Below, one piece after another: positions 24,118 through 32,214 of a DNA stretch of 64,000 bases (the stretch's first letter is position 1; the number at the start of each line of letters is the position of its first letter). The notes beneath the pieces are model-generated. The model was not told the DNA's origin, did not search any database, and was given only the letters and a program-made list of their open reading frames with translations. Both the position numbers and the translations under genes were made by a program. Source of the DNA: Mycolicibacter longobardus (lineage in GTDB: Bacteria > Actinomycetota > Actinomycetes > Mycobacteriales > Mycobacteriaceae); contig NZ_LQPG01000055.1 of assembly GCF_002102265.1 (NCBI RefSeq), positions 1 to 64,000 of the forward strand, given 5' to 3'.

Positions 24118-24240
24118 TTCACACTCCATCAGTCGAAACTCGTACTGCTGGATCGCGTCGATGCGAGTTACACCTTCACGGATGAGATGCAGGGAGTGGG
24201 CCTCCCTGGCTGGCGTGGGTGACGCGTCTTCCGGGCGGCT

Positions 24241-24250
24241 GTGAACTCAA
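24241..24250 (-). promoter_or_regulatory. TTGAGTTCAC motif upstream of STAS copy 1
   Basis: On the minus strand GGTTGAGTTCACAGCCG stands about 120 bases before the start codon. The same 17 bases precede STAS copy 2, and the core 10 bases precede rsbW. A second shared block is near the start codon (CATCAGTCGA and TGGATC with CGTC, 24127-24160 against 41645-41680). Confidence 0.5.
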
Positions 24251-24364
24251 CCTGCTAATGAACCTACGCTGATCCCCGCGGGTCTGCAACGATTTGGTAA
24301 CGGTGCTTCGGTCAAGCGTCCCCCGAGTTCCGTTGCAGCAAACCACGTCGGCCTCGCTGTCCGC

Positions 24365-24389
24365 GTTTAGAAGCCGGTGTCGCGGGTAA
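24365..24389 (+). promoter_or_regulatory. SigF-type promoter for the glycosyltransferase gene
   Basis: GTTT at 24365-24368, a 15-base spacer and GGGTAA at 24384-24389. The ATG at 24399 follows within ten bases of the -10, so the transcript would be leaderless or nearly so. Confidence 0.75.
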
Positions 24390-24398
24390 CAACCAGTT

Positions 24399-25454
24399 AT
24401 GGCATTTCCGCAGACCACGGAGCGTTCGCTGCTGGTCTGGCATGTGCACCGCTCCTGGATGGACTCCTTCGTCGCCGGCGCGCACCGCTACCTCATTCCG
24501 GTCAACGCCCCGCGCGATCCCGACGGTCGCGGGTTGTGCGGTCGCGACTGGCCGCGGGCCCGCGAAGTCCCGCTGGCCGAGCTGCGCGACCAAGAGGTCG
24601 ACCTGGTTGTGCTGCAGCGCCCGCACGAACTGGAACTGGTAGCACGCCTGCTGGGTCGCCGGCCCGGAATCGACGTTCCCGCGGTCTACGTGGAGCACAA
24701 CACCCCGCGGCCGTTCGTGGTGGAGAGCCGGCACCCGATCGGGGACCGCGACGACATCCCGCTGATCCACGTCACCGACTTCAACCGGCTGATGTGGGAC
24801 AACGGCAGGGCGCCGGCCACGGTCATCGACCATGGCATCGCCGACCCGGGACACCTGTACACCGGTGACGTCGCTGCCGTGGGTGCCGTGATCGACGAAC
24901 CGTTGCGGAGGTGGCGGGCGGTGGGCACCGACCTGCTGGGCGCCTTGGGCCAGTCCGCGCCGATCGATGTCTGGGGGACCGGCACCGAGGGCCTCAACGA
25001 ACCGGCGCAGCGCTGTGCGGGTGTCGCCGGCCACGGCGACTTGCCGACCGACGTGCTGAGGAAGGAACTGGCGCACCGGAGGGTCTACCTGCACACCGCG
25101 CGCTGGACGTCGCTGGGCCCGTCGCTGCTGGAAGCCATGTTCCTGGGCATGCCGGTGGTGGCTGTCGCGTCCACGATGGCGCCCCTGGTGGTTCCCCCGG
25201 AGGCGGGCGTGGTCAGTGCTGACGTCGACACCTTGCGGGCGGCGCTCAGTGGGCTGGTCGCCGACCGCTACCTGGCTGAGGTGGTCGGCAAGGCGGCCCG
25301 GTGCTACGCCACGCAGCATTTCGGCCTCGAACGGTTCCTGCGCGAGTGGGACGAGGTCATCGAGGCGCAATGTGCCGGGGGAAGCGCCAGGAATGGCCAC
25401 CGTGTGGATCGAAGGGCTGATTCCGCGAATATGCAAGGCCTGAGTCGCATTTGA
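24399..25454 (+). CDS. Glycosyltransferase family 4-like protein
   Basis: A 351-aa protein with a GT-B fold. The N-terminal half has VWHVHRSWMDSFVAGAHRYLIP and a VDLVVLQRP..E motif. The C-terminal half has the donor-binding pattern RVYLHTARWTSLGPSLLEAMFLGMPVVAVAST, with the E-x7-E-like arrangement of retaining glycosyltransferases. A short hydrophilic tail follows. Similar genes appear in predicted SigF regulons of fast-growing mycobacteria (from memory). The sugar and acceptor are unknown; a glycan or glycolipid of the envelope or a storage compound are both possible. The -10 element is so close to the ATG that leaderless translation is likely. The DNA between it and the convergent-side STAS gene contains nothing else recognisable. 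Confidence 0.78.
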   Translation: MAFPQTTERSLLVWHVHRSWMDSFVAGAHRYLIPVNAPRDPDGRGLCGRDWPRAREVPLAELRDQEVDLVVLQRPHELELVARLLGRRPGIDVPAVYVEHNTPRPFVVESRHPIGDRDDIPLIHVTDFNRLMWDNGRAPATVIDHGIADPGHLYTGDVAAVGAVIDEPLRRWRAVGTDLLGALGQSAPIDVWGTGTEGLNEPAQRCAGVAGHGDLPTDVLRKELAHRRVYLHTARWTSLGPSLLEAMFLGMPVVAVASTMAPLVVPPEAGVVSADVDTLRAALSGLVADRYLAEVVGKAARCYATQHFGLERFLREWDEVIEAQCAGGSARNGHRVDRRADSANMQGLSRI

Positions 25455-25568
25455 TGAATTCTTGGCTATGGCACGGCTTGTCATTCGCGGCGCCGAAGTG
25501 GTTGCCGCATCTCCTCGATCGGAGGAACATTGGGTACTTCGAGCGGGGGACTTGGGCGGAGCGACGAC

Positions 25569-26270
25569 ATGGCGGTGACGAGCCGCAACGACATGATGCG
25601 CGATGTGGCAGATCTGGTTCACACCTTGGATCAGCGGCCGGGTGTCGACCCCGACGGCGCACTCGATGAGCTGATCGCGAATCTGCTGGGCCACATGTCC
25701 TGCGCCCAGCACGCCGGTGTCACGCTCACGACGTCAGGCGGCGACGTGCAGACGCTATCTGCCACCGACTCCTACCCGACTGCGCTCGACGACATTCAGC
25801 GGCGCCAGGGTGAGGGGCCGTGCCTCACCGCGGCCTGGAAGCACCACGTCGTTCGCCTCGATGACATCTCCCGCGAGGCGCGCTGGCCGTCCTATTGCCG
25901 CGAAGTGGCGGCGACGACACCGATCCGGTCCATTCTGGCGTTCGAGTTGTTCACCGGGCGAGGGACCACCGGGGCACTGAACTTCTACGCCGACACCGCG
26001 GACGCCTTCGACGACGACGCGGTGGAGTTGGGTTTGATCCTGGCCACCCACGCCGCGCTTGCCTGGCACATGGTTCGCCGCGACGAGCAGTTCCGTAGCG
26101 CGCTGGCATCCCGCGACGTCATCGGTCAGGCCAAGGGCATGGTCATGGAGAGGTTCGGCATCGATGCGGTGCAAGCCTTCGAGCTGCTCAAACGACTGTC
26201 GCAGAACATGAACACCCCGCTCGCCGATGTGGCGCAGCATCTGGCCGGCCGACGAGGTGACGGTCAGTGA
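25569..26270 (+). CDS. GAF-ANTAR RNA-binding regulator
   Basis: A 233-aa signal-responsive antiterminator. A GAF domain occupies about residues 35-165 (LSATDSYPTALDDIQRRQGEGPCLTAAWKHHVVRLDD), followed by a helical linker and the ANTAR RNA-binding domain at about 170-225 (LASRDVIGQAKGMVMERFGIDAVQAFELLKRLSQNMNTPLADVAQHLA). ANTAR proteins bind paired RNA hairpins and prevent termination. The ligand of the GAF domain is not known. The ATG at 25569 was chosen; a TTG at 25530 lies in the same frame behind GGAGG. The neighbour at 26280 is convergent (nine bases apart) and encodes a STAS-HATPase fusion, so both belong to a signalling cluster. A second ANTAR protein is at 27222-27887. Confidence 0.88.
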   Translation: MAVTSRNDMMRDVADLVHTLDQRPGVDPDGALDELIANLLGHMSCAQHAGVTLTTSGGDVQTLSATDSYPTALDDIQRRQGEGPCLTAAWKHHVVRLDDISREARWPSYCREVAATTPIRSILAFELFTGRGTTGALNFYADTADAFDDDAVELGLILATHAALAWHMVRRDEQFRSALASRDVIGQAKGMVMERFGIDAVQAFELLKRLSQNMNTPLADVAQHLAGRRGDGQ

Positions 26271-26279
26271 ACCGGTCGG

Positions 26280-27068
26280 CTACAGCCGGTTCTCCGGACC
26301 GATCACGGCCCAGACCGTTTTGCCACTCGGGGTGGGGCTACTGCCCCAAGCACGGCACACGGCGCTGACCACAGCCAGGCCGGACGTCTCGTCGGCGCCA
26401 CCCGCGGCCGTCTCGTGGCGCACCGCGGGGGCGCTGTCGGCGTCCTGGACCGCGACGGTGACCGCAGAGTCGGATCTTTCCAGCAGGATCACCAACGGGC
26501 TTTCGGTATGGCGAAGCACGTTCTCGACCAAGACGTCGACCACCACTTTGGCGGTCGGGATCAGCTGCTCCTGCGACCAGTTGGTCAGCCACTTGTTCAC
26601 GAAGTCCCTGGAGTCGAGCAGGCTGGTCAGCCGATGTGGCAGCTCGATGCGGGCCCGGTGGCGTGGGTGCTTGCCGTGCGCGAGCGAGGCCAACGCGCTC
26701 TCAACATCGGTATGCACCGGCAAGTAGCGGGTCACCCCGGCCCGCGCGATCTGCCTGGCCGCCTCCGAGGGCGGGCAGACCAACAAGATCGGGATAACGG
26801 GCCAGATGCTCACATGCCAACGGGCGCTGGTGAATACCGACCACGCCGAAGGCGCAGGAACGTCTAGGCCGCTGACGTCTACCAGCACCGCCGGAGGTTC
26901 GTCGAGCGCCGCCTTGATCACGCTGTCGCGCAGCTGGAGGTAGGTGCCGCTGTCCAGCGTGCCGAGGGGCTTCAGCAGGCAGACCCCGGCTACGGTGTCC
27001 GCTGACACCGTCAGCTGACTCGATCTCCTGGTCAGGGTTCCAATCCTGCCTGCCGTGGACGGCCGCAT
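26280..27068 (-). CDS. STAS-HATPase fusion (antagonist plus anti-sigma type domain)
   Basis: A 262-aa protein joining two partner-switch domains that are usually on separate chains. Residues about 15-120 form a STAS-like domain (GVCLLKPLGTLDSGTYLQLRDSVIKAAL, AVLVDVSGLDVPAPSAWSVF). Residues about 140-262 form an RsbW-like HATPase (LPHRLTSLLDSRDFVNKWL, VVVDVLVENVLRHTESPLVILLER, and VAVQDADSAP). The N-box Asn is present in LVENVL. The DxS-type Ser of the STAS part may be in VPAPSAWS. Such fusions could self-regulate or connect to SigF. The start at 27068 has no good ribosome site, and a GTG about 20 codons further in is possible. No SigF promoter was seen. Confidence 0.78.
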   Translation of the reverse strand: MRPSTAGRIGTLTRRSSQLTVSADTVAGVCLLKPLGTLDSGTYLQLRDSVIKAALDEPPAVLVDVSGLDVPAPSAWSVFTSARWHVSIWPVIPILLVCPPSEAARQIARAGVTRYLPVHTDVESALASLAHGKHPRHRARIELPHRLTSLLDSRDFVNKWLTNWSQEQLIPTAKVVVDVLVENVLRHTESPLVILLERSDSAVTVAVQDADSAPAVRHETAAGGADETSGLAVVSAVCRAWGSSPTPSGKTVWAVIGPENRL

Positions 27069-27221
27069 GGACGTAACCCCGGCGCATCTCCCACCCCGAC
27101 CACAATGCAGAGGCTGGGATTCCCTGCCATCGCACTCACCACCTGAAGGTGGCTACCCACTGGGCTGCGCGGACAACCGCTCCCGCGCCGTATCGTCCAG
27201 CGTTGTCCTCGCGCCGCGGGT

Positions 27222-27887
27222 TCAGTTCACGGTCAGCAGGGTGTGGTCGAGGTCGGAAAGCACCTCGGCCGGCAGCCGGCCGGTGAACGTCGCAAGGAAA
27301 CGGGCCGACAGGTCGCGCACCTTGACGTTGGTCTCCTGCGAACGCCACACCAGGATGTCGAAGGCCCGCTCGGCGGAGATACCGTAGGCGACCATCAGCA
27401 CACCCTTGGCTTGCTCGATCACCGCCCGTGACTGAGTGACTTCGGAGACCGCGGCGCTGACATCGGCCTGCAGCACATCAGTGACGTCGACGTAGAAGCC
27501 GGCCGTTCCGGTCACCACTCCGGCGTCGTCGAGCATGCGATCGCCGATCACGATCACCCAGTGGACCTGTCCGCCGGTGTCGATGATCCGGTGCCGGCTG
27601 CTGAAAGGCTCACCCAGGACCACCCGGTTCAGCACTTCGGCCACCTGGGCGCGGTCCTCGGGATGCTTGTGTTGCAACAGCAGATCGGTGCTGGGCACCA
27701 CGGTGCCCGGCTCGTAGCCATGCATCCGGGCCACCGTGTCCGACCACTCCCAGCGCTCGTCGCTGAGCCAATACCTGAACCGGCCGACCCGCTGCGGCTC
27801 GCCGGCGCCGAGCATCGCGAGGTCGTCGTGTTCGTCGGCATCGTCGCCCGGCGGCGCAGCAAAAGACGCGTTGACATCCCCGACCAC
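27222..27887 (-). CDS. PAS-ANTAR RNA-binding regulator
   Basis: A 221-aa protein with a PAS domain (about residues 30-145: RVGRFRYWLSDERWEWSDTVARMHGYEPG, HPEDRAQVAEVLNRVV, VHWVIVIGDRMLDDAGVVTGTAGFYVDVTD) followed by a short helix and an ANTAR domain (AVIEQAKGVLMVAYGISAERAFDILVWRSQETNVKVRDLSARFL). This PAS-ANTAR layout is common in mycobacteria. The GTG at 27887, preceded by GAGAAGG, gives a compact N-terminus; the ATG at 27977 would add 30 residues with unlikely composition. GGGTAC on the minus strand just upstream could be a -10, but no GTTT is at the correct distance. Probable function is antitermination in response to a PAS ligand. Confidence 0.82.
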   Translation of the reverse strand: MVGDVNASFAAPPGDDADEHDDLAMLGAGEPQRVGRFRYWLSDERWEWSDTVARMHGYEPGTVVPSTDLLLQHKHPEDRAQVAEVLNRVVLGEPFSSRHRIIDTGGQVHWVIVIGDRMLDDAGVVTGTAGFYVDVTDVLQADVSAAVSEVTQSRAVIEQAKGVLMVAYGISAERAFDILVWRSQETNVKVRDLSARFLATFTGRLPAEVLSDLDHTLLTVN

Positions 27888-28074
27888 CGCACACCCGCCT
27901 TCTCGTACCCAACAGTATGAGCTGATTCCGAACGGCCGGCGGGCGAGCCGCGGTCTGGAATCCTTGGAGTGATGCACGGACGGTCCCGACCGGCGCTGTC
28001 TGCTGAACGCCCGAGCTTGGCGTAACTATCCACAATTCCGAATCGCCGCGCAACTGTGAACGCTTTTCCGGTAG

Positions 28075-28248
28075 TCCAGACGCGAGGACGCCGATGCGAT
28101 CGTGGTGCTCACCGAGTGCCCGGCTCTCGCCGCGCGATGCGCCGCGCTCGGCGCGGTGGTGATCGACACCCGCAATATCGTCGACCGTGGCGCGGTCGGC
28201 GGTGCCCGGATGGCCTGCCTGGGCAACGGAACCCCGGGCGGCCACTGA
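28075..28248 (+). pseudogene. 3-prime remnant of a UDP-glucose dehydrogenase gene
   Basis: An open frame of 57 codons without a start encodes EDADAIVVLTECPALAARC followed by LGAVVIDTRNIVDRGAV and ends GTPGGH. This is the pattern of the C-terminal UDP/GDP-binding domain of UDP-glucose 6-dehydrogenases (ADAVVLLTEW..., then VVDxRNxxD). An in-frame stop (28072-28074) precedes it, and the remaining 350-400 residues of the enzyme are absent. It lies in a 460-base stretch between two SigF-region genes that otherwise contains only a promoter. This is probably a leftover of a deletion or rearrangement. Confidence 0.65.
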
Positions 28249-28269
28249 CGCAGTCCGCGCAGGCGTGAC

Positions 28270-28294
28270 GTTTATGTCGAGACGACCTGGGTAA
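28270..28294 (+). promoter_or_regulatory. SigF-type promoter for the small secreted protein
   Basis: GTTT at 28270-28273, a 15-base spacer and GGGTAA at 28289-28294. The start codon is about 55 bases downstream, behind GGAGG. Confidence 0.75.
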
Positions 28295-28349
28295 CCATCC
28301 TTGGCGCGCCGGAGACGGCACGAATATCGACGACTCACCGGAGGTCATG

Positions 28350-28607
28350 ATGAGTGCGCTGAGAATGACGGGCAAGACGCTGGGATTGGCGGCAGCGGCC
28401 GCCAGCGTGGCGGTGGGGGCGGTCGTCATGGTGGCGGGGCCGGATTCCGCCGGCCCGGCGAACGCGGAACCGGCGACCCCGACTGCGTCCAGCACCGAAC
28501 CGACTGCTTCGACATCCGCCACCACGAGTTCGTCCACCACGACTATCACGGGAACCACCTCGGTAAGCGTCCCGGCGACCGGGAACCAGGCAGCGGAGAG
28601 CCGGTGA
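28350..28607 (+). CDS. Small secreted Thr/Ser-rich protein
   Basis: An 85-aa exported protein with a signal peptide (MSALRMTGKTLGLAAAAASVAVGAVVMVAG). The mature part after ANA is almost only Ala, Thr, Ser, Pro and Glu (TASSTEPTASTSATTSSSTTT). The Thr/Ser clusters are typical sites of mannosylation in mycobacterial secreted proteins, which is inference. No cysteine is present and no domain is recognised. Two ATGs are adjacent (28347 and 28350); the second has the better distance from GGAGG. A SigF-type promoter precedes it. A hairpin ACCCCGA/TCGGGGT at 28616-28632, without T-run, may end the transcript before the next gene. Confidence 0.72.
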   Translation: MSALRMTGKTLGLAAAAASVAVGAVVMVAGPDSAGPANAEPATPTASSTEPTASTSATTSSSTTTITGTTSVSVPATGNQAAESR

Positions 28608-28691
28608 GAACCGGCACCCCGAAAGTCGGGGTTGCAGTCGCCGGAACCGCTAACCACGATTAGTCACCTCCACGGCGGGTATCTCTGACTC

Positions 28692-29648
28692 ATGACGACC
28701 CTGGGCTATGCGTTGTCCTGCGAAGAGTTTCACCCCAACGAGCTGGTTCGCCAGGCGGTTCGGGCGCAGCGGGCCGGATTTGAGGCGCTGTGGATCTCCG
28801 ATCACTTTCACCCTTGGAACGGTCGACAGGGGCACAGCGCCTTCGTCTGGTCGGTGATCGGTGCGCTGTCGCAGGCGTGCACGCTACCGATCACCACCGC
28901 GGTCACCTGCCCGATCATCCGGACTCACCCCGCGGTGATCGCCCAGGCCGCAGCCACCAGCGCCGCGCAACTCGATGGCCGGTTCACGCTGGGGGTCGGT
29001 ACCGGAGAGGCGTTGAACGAACACATCACCGGCCGGCGTTGGCCAACGGCCGCGGTCCGGCGCGGCATGCTCGAAGAGGCCGTCGCGGTGATCCGCGAAC
29101 TGTTCACCGGCGCACAGGTCAACCACCATGGGCGCTACTACACCGTGGAAAATGCCCGGCTTTATACCTTGCCGCCGCGGCCCACACCCATTTATGTCTC
29201 CGGTTACGGGCCGCACTCGGCGAGGCTGGCGGGCCGGATCGGCGACGGCTACCAATGCAGCATGCCCGCGCCGGAGCTGGTCTCGGAATTCCACCATGCC
29301 GGTGGCATAGGCAAGCCCACCCAGGCCGGCTTCAAGGTGTGCTACGGGCCGTCGAAAGACGATGCGGTGCGCACCGCGCACGCGGTATGGCCCATTCAGC
29401 AGCTTCCCGGCGAGCTCGGCCAGAATCTGCCCACCCCAGCACATTTCGAGCAGGCGTCGAGCCTGGTCACCACCGAGGCGGTGGAACAGTCGGTGCCGGC
29501 AGGACCTGACGCCAAACCGTACCTGGACCGGGTACGTGAGTTCGCCGACGCCGGCTTTGACGAAGTATACGTCCAGCAGATCGGCGAAGATCAGGAGAGC
29601 TTCTTCGCCTTCTGGGAAGCCGAGATCGCACCTGAGCTGGCGGCGTGA
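28692..29648 (+). CDS. F420-type LLM-family oxidoreductase, copy 1
   Basis: A 318-aa TIM-barrel enzyme of the luciferase-like monooxygenase superfamily in the F420-dependent, glucose-6-phosphate-dehydrogenase-like branch. Evidence: MTTLGYALSCEEFHPNELVRQAVRAQRAGFEALWISDHFHPW at the N-terminus, TCPIIRTHPAVIAQAAATSAAQLDGRFTLGVGTGEALNEH in the middle, and an AGFDEVYVQQIG motif near the end. The His-Asp pairing seen in cofactor binding (SDHFHPW) is intact. It probably uses F420 and an unknown small substrate. The -10 GGGTAT at 28676-28681 is directly before the ATG, with a weak -35 (GATT-N15). The stop overlaps the udgX start (GTGA), so the two are co-translated. A related protein is at 42911-43900. 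Confidence 0.85.
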   Translation: MTTLGYALSCEEFHPNELVRQAVRAQRAGFEALWISDHFHPWNGRQGHSAFVWSVIGALSQACTLPITTAVTCPIIRTHPAVIAQAAATSAAQLDGRFTLGVGTGEALNEHITGRRWPTAAVRRGMLEEAVAVIRELFTGAQVNHHGRYYTVENARLYTLPPRPTPIYVSGYGPHSARLAGRIGDGYQCSMPAPELVSEFHHAGGIGKPTQAGFKVCYGPSKDDAVRTAHAVWPIQQLPGELGQNLPTPAHFEQASSLVTTEAVEQSVPAGPDAKPYLDRVREFADAGFDEVYVQQIGEDQESFFAFWEAEIAPELAA

Positions 29649-30337
29649 ACGTGATGGCGGCGACCAAAGAGCCTGGTGCGCAGCGCTATCTGCCGGAGAG
29701 GCGGACGCTGGGCGCGTTGCGCCGGGCGGCCGCACAGTGCCGCGGCTGCGGGCTGTACCGCGACGCCACCCAGACGGTGTTCGGGGAGGGCCGGCGCGGC
29801 GCACCGCTGATGCTGGTCGGCGAGCAACCTGGCGATCACGAGGACCGCGAGGGCCACCCGTTCGTCGGCCCGGCCGGGCGCCTGCTGGACCGTGCGCTAC
29901 GCGACGCGGGTATAGATCCGGCGCTCGTCTATACGACCAACGCGGTCAAGCACTTCAAGTTCACCCGGCGGGAGGGCAAGCGCCGGATCCACCAGAAGCC
30001 CGGCCGCACCGAAGTGGTGGCATGCTGGCCGTGGCTGATCGCCGAGATCGACTCGGTGCGGCCACAACTGGTGGTTTGCCTGGGCGCCACGGCTGCGCAG
30101 TCCCTGCTCGGCGCGGCGTTCCGCGTCTCCACCGGGCGCGGGGAGCTGCTGAGCCTGCCAGGACTGGCGGGGTCCGCCGGCAGACCGCGAGTGCTGGCCA
30201 CGGTGCACCCCTCGGCGGTGCTACGCGACCGCAGCGATGAGCGTGCCGAGGCCTACGCGGCATTCGTCGACGACCTGCGGGTGGCTCACGCCGCCGTGAC
30301 CGGAGACAGCGCACCGCTACCGCACCCCGCCGTTTGA
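29645..30337 (+). CDS. udgX: UdgX-type uracil-DNA glycosylase (covalent uracil binder)
   Basis: A family 4-like uracil-DNA glycosylase with the UdgX signature KRRIH at residues 112-116. In the characterised M. smegmatis UdgX, the His of this motif traps the deoxyribose and gives a covalent protein-DNA complex; His116 here is its counterpart. Other evidence: GEQPGDHEDREGHPFVGPAGRLLDRAL (motif A, residues 59-85), HPSAVLR (motif B), and four cysteines (Cys32, Cys35, then in VACWPW and VVCLGA) that fit the 4Fe-4S cluster. The length of 230 aa is normal. The GTG at 29645 overlaps the upstream oxidoreductase stop by four bases; an ATG at 29654 is an alternative. The next gene's SigF -35 element overlaps its stop codon. 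Confidence 0.9.
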   Translation: MNVMAATKEPGAQRYLPERRTLGALRRAAAQCRGCGLYRDATQTVFGEGRRGAPLMLVGEQPGDHEDREGHPFVGPAGRLLDRALRDAGIDPALVYTTNAVKHFKFTRREGKRRIHQKPGRTEVVACWPWLIAEIDSVRPQLVVCLGATAAQSLLGAAFRVSTGRGELLSLPGLAGSAGRPRVLATVHPSAVLRDRSDERAEAYAAFVDDLRVAHAAVTGDSAPLPHPAV

Positions 30338-30356
30338 CAAGCCCGGCGGCGGGTAA
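30332..30356 (+). promoter_or_regulatory. SigF-type promoter for the pyruvate-oxidase-like gene
   Basis: GTTT at 30332-30335, overlapping the end of udgX, a 15-base spacer and GGGTAA at 30351-30356. The ATG at 30387 follows after the ribosome site AAGGGAG. Confidence 0.8.
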
Positions 30357-30386
30357 ACCGTGTGCGTGCGTCGAAGGGAGCAGCCA

Positions 30387-32208
30387 ATGCCGAAAACCGC
30401 GGACTTCATCGTCGATAGGCTCCGTCAGTGGGGGGTGCACCGAATCTTCGGCTATCCCGGTGATGGGATCCTCTCGATGATCGGCGCGCTGGACCGGGCT
30501 GATGGAGACCCGGAGTTCATTCAGCCCCGTCACGAAGAGATGGCGGCGTTCATGGCCACCGGCCACGCCAAGTTCACCGGCGAACTGGGCTGTTGCCTGG
30601 CCACGTCTGGCGGCGGGGCGATTCATCTGCTCAACGGGCTCTACGACGCCAAACTCGACCACCAGCCGGTGGTCGCCATCATCGGCCAGCAGAAGCGGAT
30701 GTCGCTGGGTGCGGCGTTCCAGCAGGAGATCGACCCGAACTCGCTGTACAAGGACGTCTCCTCGGACTTCGTCCAGACCTGCATGGCGCCGGTTCAGGCG
30801 CGCCACCTGGTGGACCGGGCCTGCAAGGTGGCGCTGACCAACGCGACGGTGGCCACCATCATCCTGCCCGAGGACGTCGCCGAGGAAGAGGCGGTCACTT
30901 CGCCGCCGCGGCAGCACGGGGCCGTGTTCAGCAGCGTCGGATGGGCCAGGCCGCGAATGATCCCGCCGCAGAAGGAACTTCGCAAAGCCGCCGAGATCCT
31001 CAACGAGGGCGAAAAGGTGGCGATCCTGGTCGGCGCGGGGGCCGCCGAGGCCGCCGAGGAGGTGGTGGAGGTTGCTGATCTGCTGGGCGCCGGTGTCGCC
31101 AAGGCGGCGCTCGGGCGCGCCGCGCTGCCGGACGAACTGCCCTATGTCACCGGCCCGATCGGCCTGCTGGGCTCCACCGCCAGCGAGGCCATGATGACGG
31201 ACGCCGACACGCTGTTCATGATCGGAACCAGCTTCCCCTACTCCGAATGGCTACCCCAGGAAGGCCAGTGCCGCGGAGTGGAGATCAACCACGATGGCCG
31301 AATGATCGGGGTGCGCTACCCGGTGCAGGCCAACCTGATCGGCGACTCCAAAGACACGCTTGTCGAACTGATTCCACTGCTGAAACGCAAGAAAGACCGG
31401 ACCTGGCGACGCAAGGTCGAAAGCGAAGTCGAGACCTGGTGGCGGGTGCTGGACGACCGCGCCCACGACAAAGCCAGCCCGCTGAACCCCGAACTGGTCG
31501 TGCACGAGCTGTCCAAGCGGCTGCCAGACAATGCCGTCGTCACCACCGATGCGGGTTCGGTGGCCAACTGGTGGGCGCGACACCTGCGGCTGCGGCGCGG
31601 CATGGCGGCCTCACTGTCCGGGAACCTCGCGACGATGGGGCCCCGGCACCCCGTACGCGATCAGCGCCAAGCTCGCTCACCCGGATCGGCCGGTGATCGC
31701 GATCGTCGGCGATGGTGTCTTCCAGATGAACGGCATGGCCGAGATGATCACCGTCAAGCGCTACCAGGACCGGTTGTCCGACGGGCCGCTGATCTTCTGC
31801 GTGTTCAACAACAAGGATCTCAGCCAGGTGACCTGGGAACAGCGGGCAATGGCCGGTGAGCCCAAGTTCGAAGACTCACAAGTCATTCCGGATGTGCCCT
31901 ATGCGGAGTTCGCCAACCTGCTCGGACTCACCGGAATTCGTTGCGACAGCCCAGAGACAATCGGTCAGGCGTGGGATCAGGCGCTGTCCGCGCCCGGGCC
32001 GGTGGTCCTGGAGGTGGTGGTGGACCCCGACGTCCCGCCGGTGCCGCCGCATATCGACAGAATGATCGCCAAGAACACCGCCAAAGCCATGCTCAAAGAT
32101 CCGGACCGGGTCGGCGTCGTCACCAAGGGCGCGAAGCAGAAGATGCACGAGTTCACCGAGACGGCCAGGCAGTCGGTGCGTGACATCGGCAGCAAGAACG
32201 GCGGGTAG
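30387..32208 (+). pseudogene. ThDP-dependent pyruvate oxidase/dehydrogenase-like gene with a frameshift
   Basis: The two parts read as one enzyme of the thiamine-diphosphate pyruvate oxidase family. The N-terminal part runs from MPKTADFIVDRLRQWGVHRIFGYPGDG with the cofactor Glu in PRHEEMAAFMATGHAK to LSGNLATMG. The C-terminal part, in another frame, continues PGTPYAISAKLAHPDRPVIAIVGDGVFQMNG (the GDG...N ThDP-Mg motif) to the stop. The break is at 31637-31644, where GGGG is followed by CCCC; removing one C restores the expected GPGTPYA. Total length then is about 606 aa, normal for PoxB-like enzymes. It could be a real inactivation, a sequencing error in a homopolymer, or less likely programmed slippage. 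The SigF promoter and ribosome site are intact, so the decay would be recent. Confidence 0.85.
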
Positions 32209-32214
32209 GCGCCG

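Noticed and set aside
30337..30386. Programmed frameshift as main explanation for the pyruvate-oxidase-like gene
   Set aside because: There is no clear stimulatory structure or Shine-Dalgarno-like element before the GGGGCCCC run, so mutation or sequence error is more likely.
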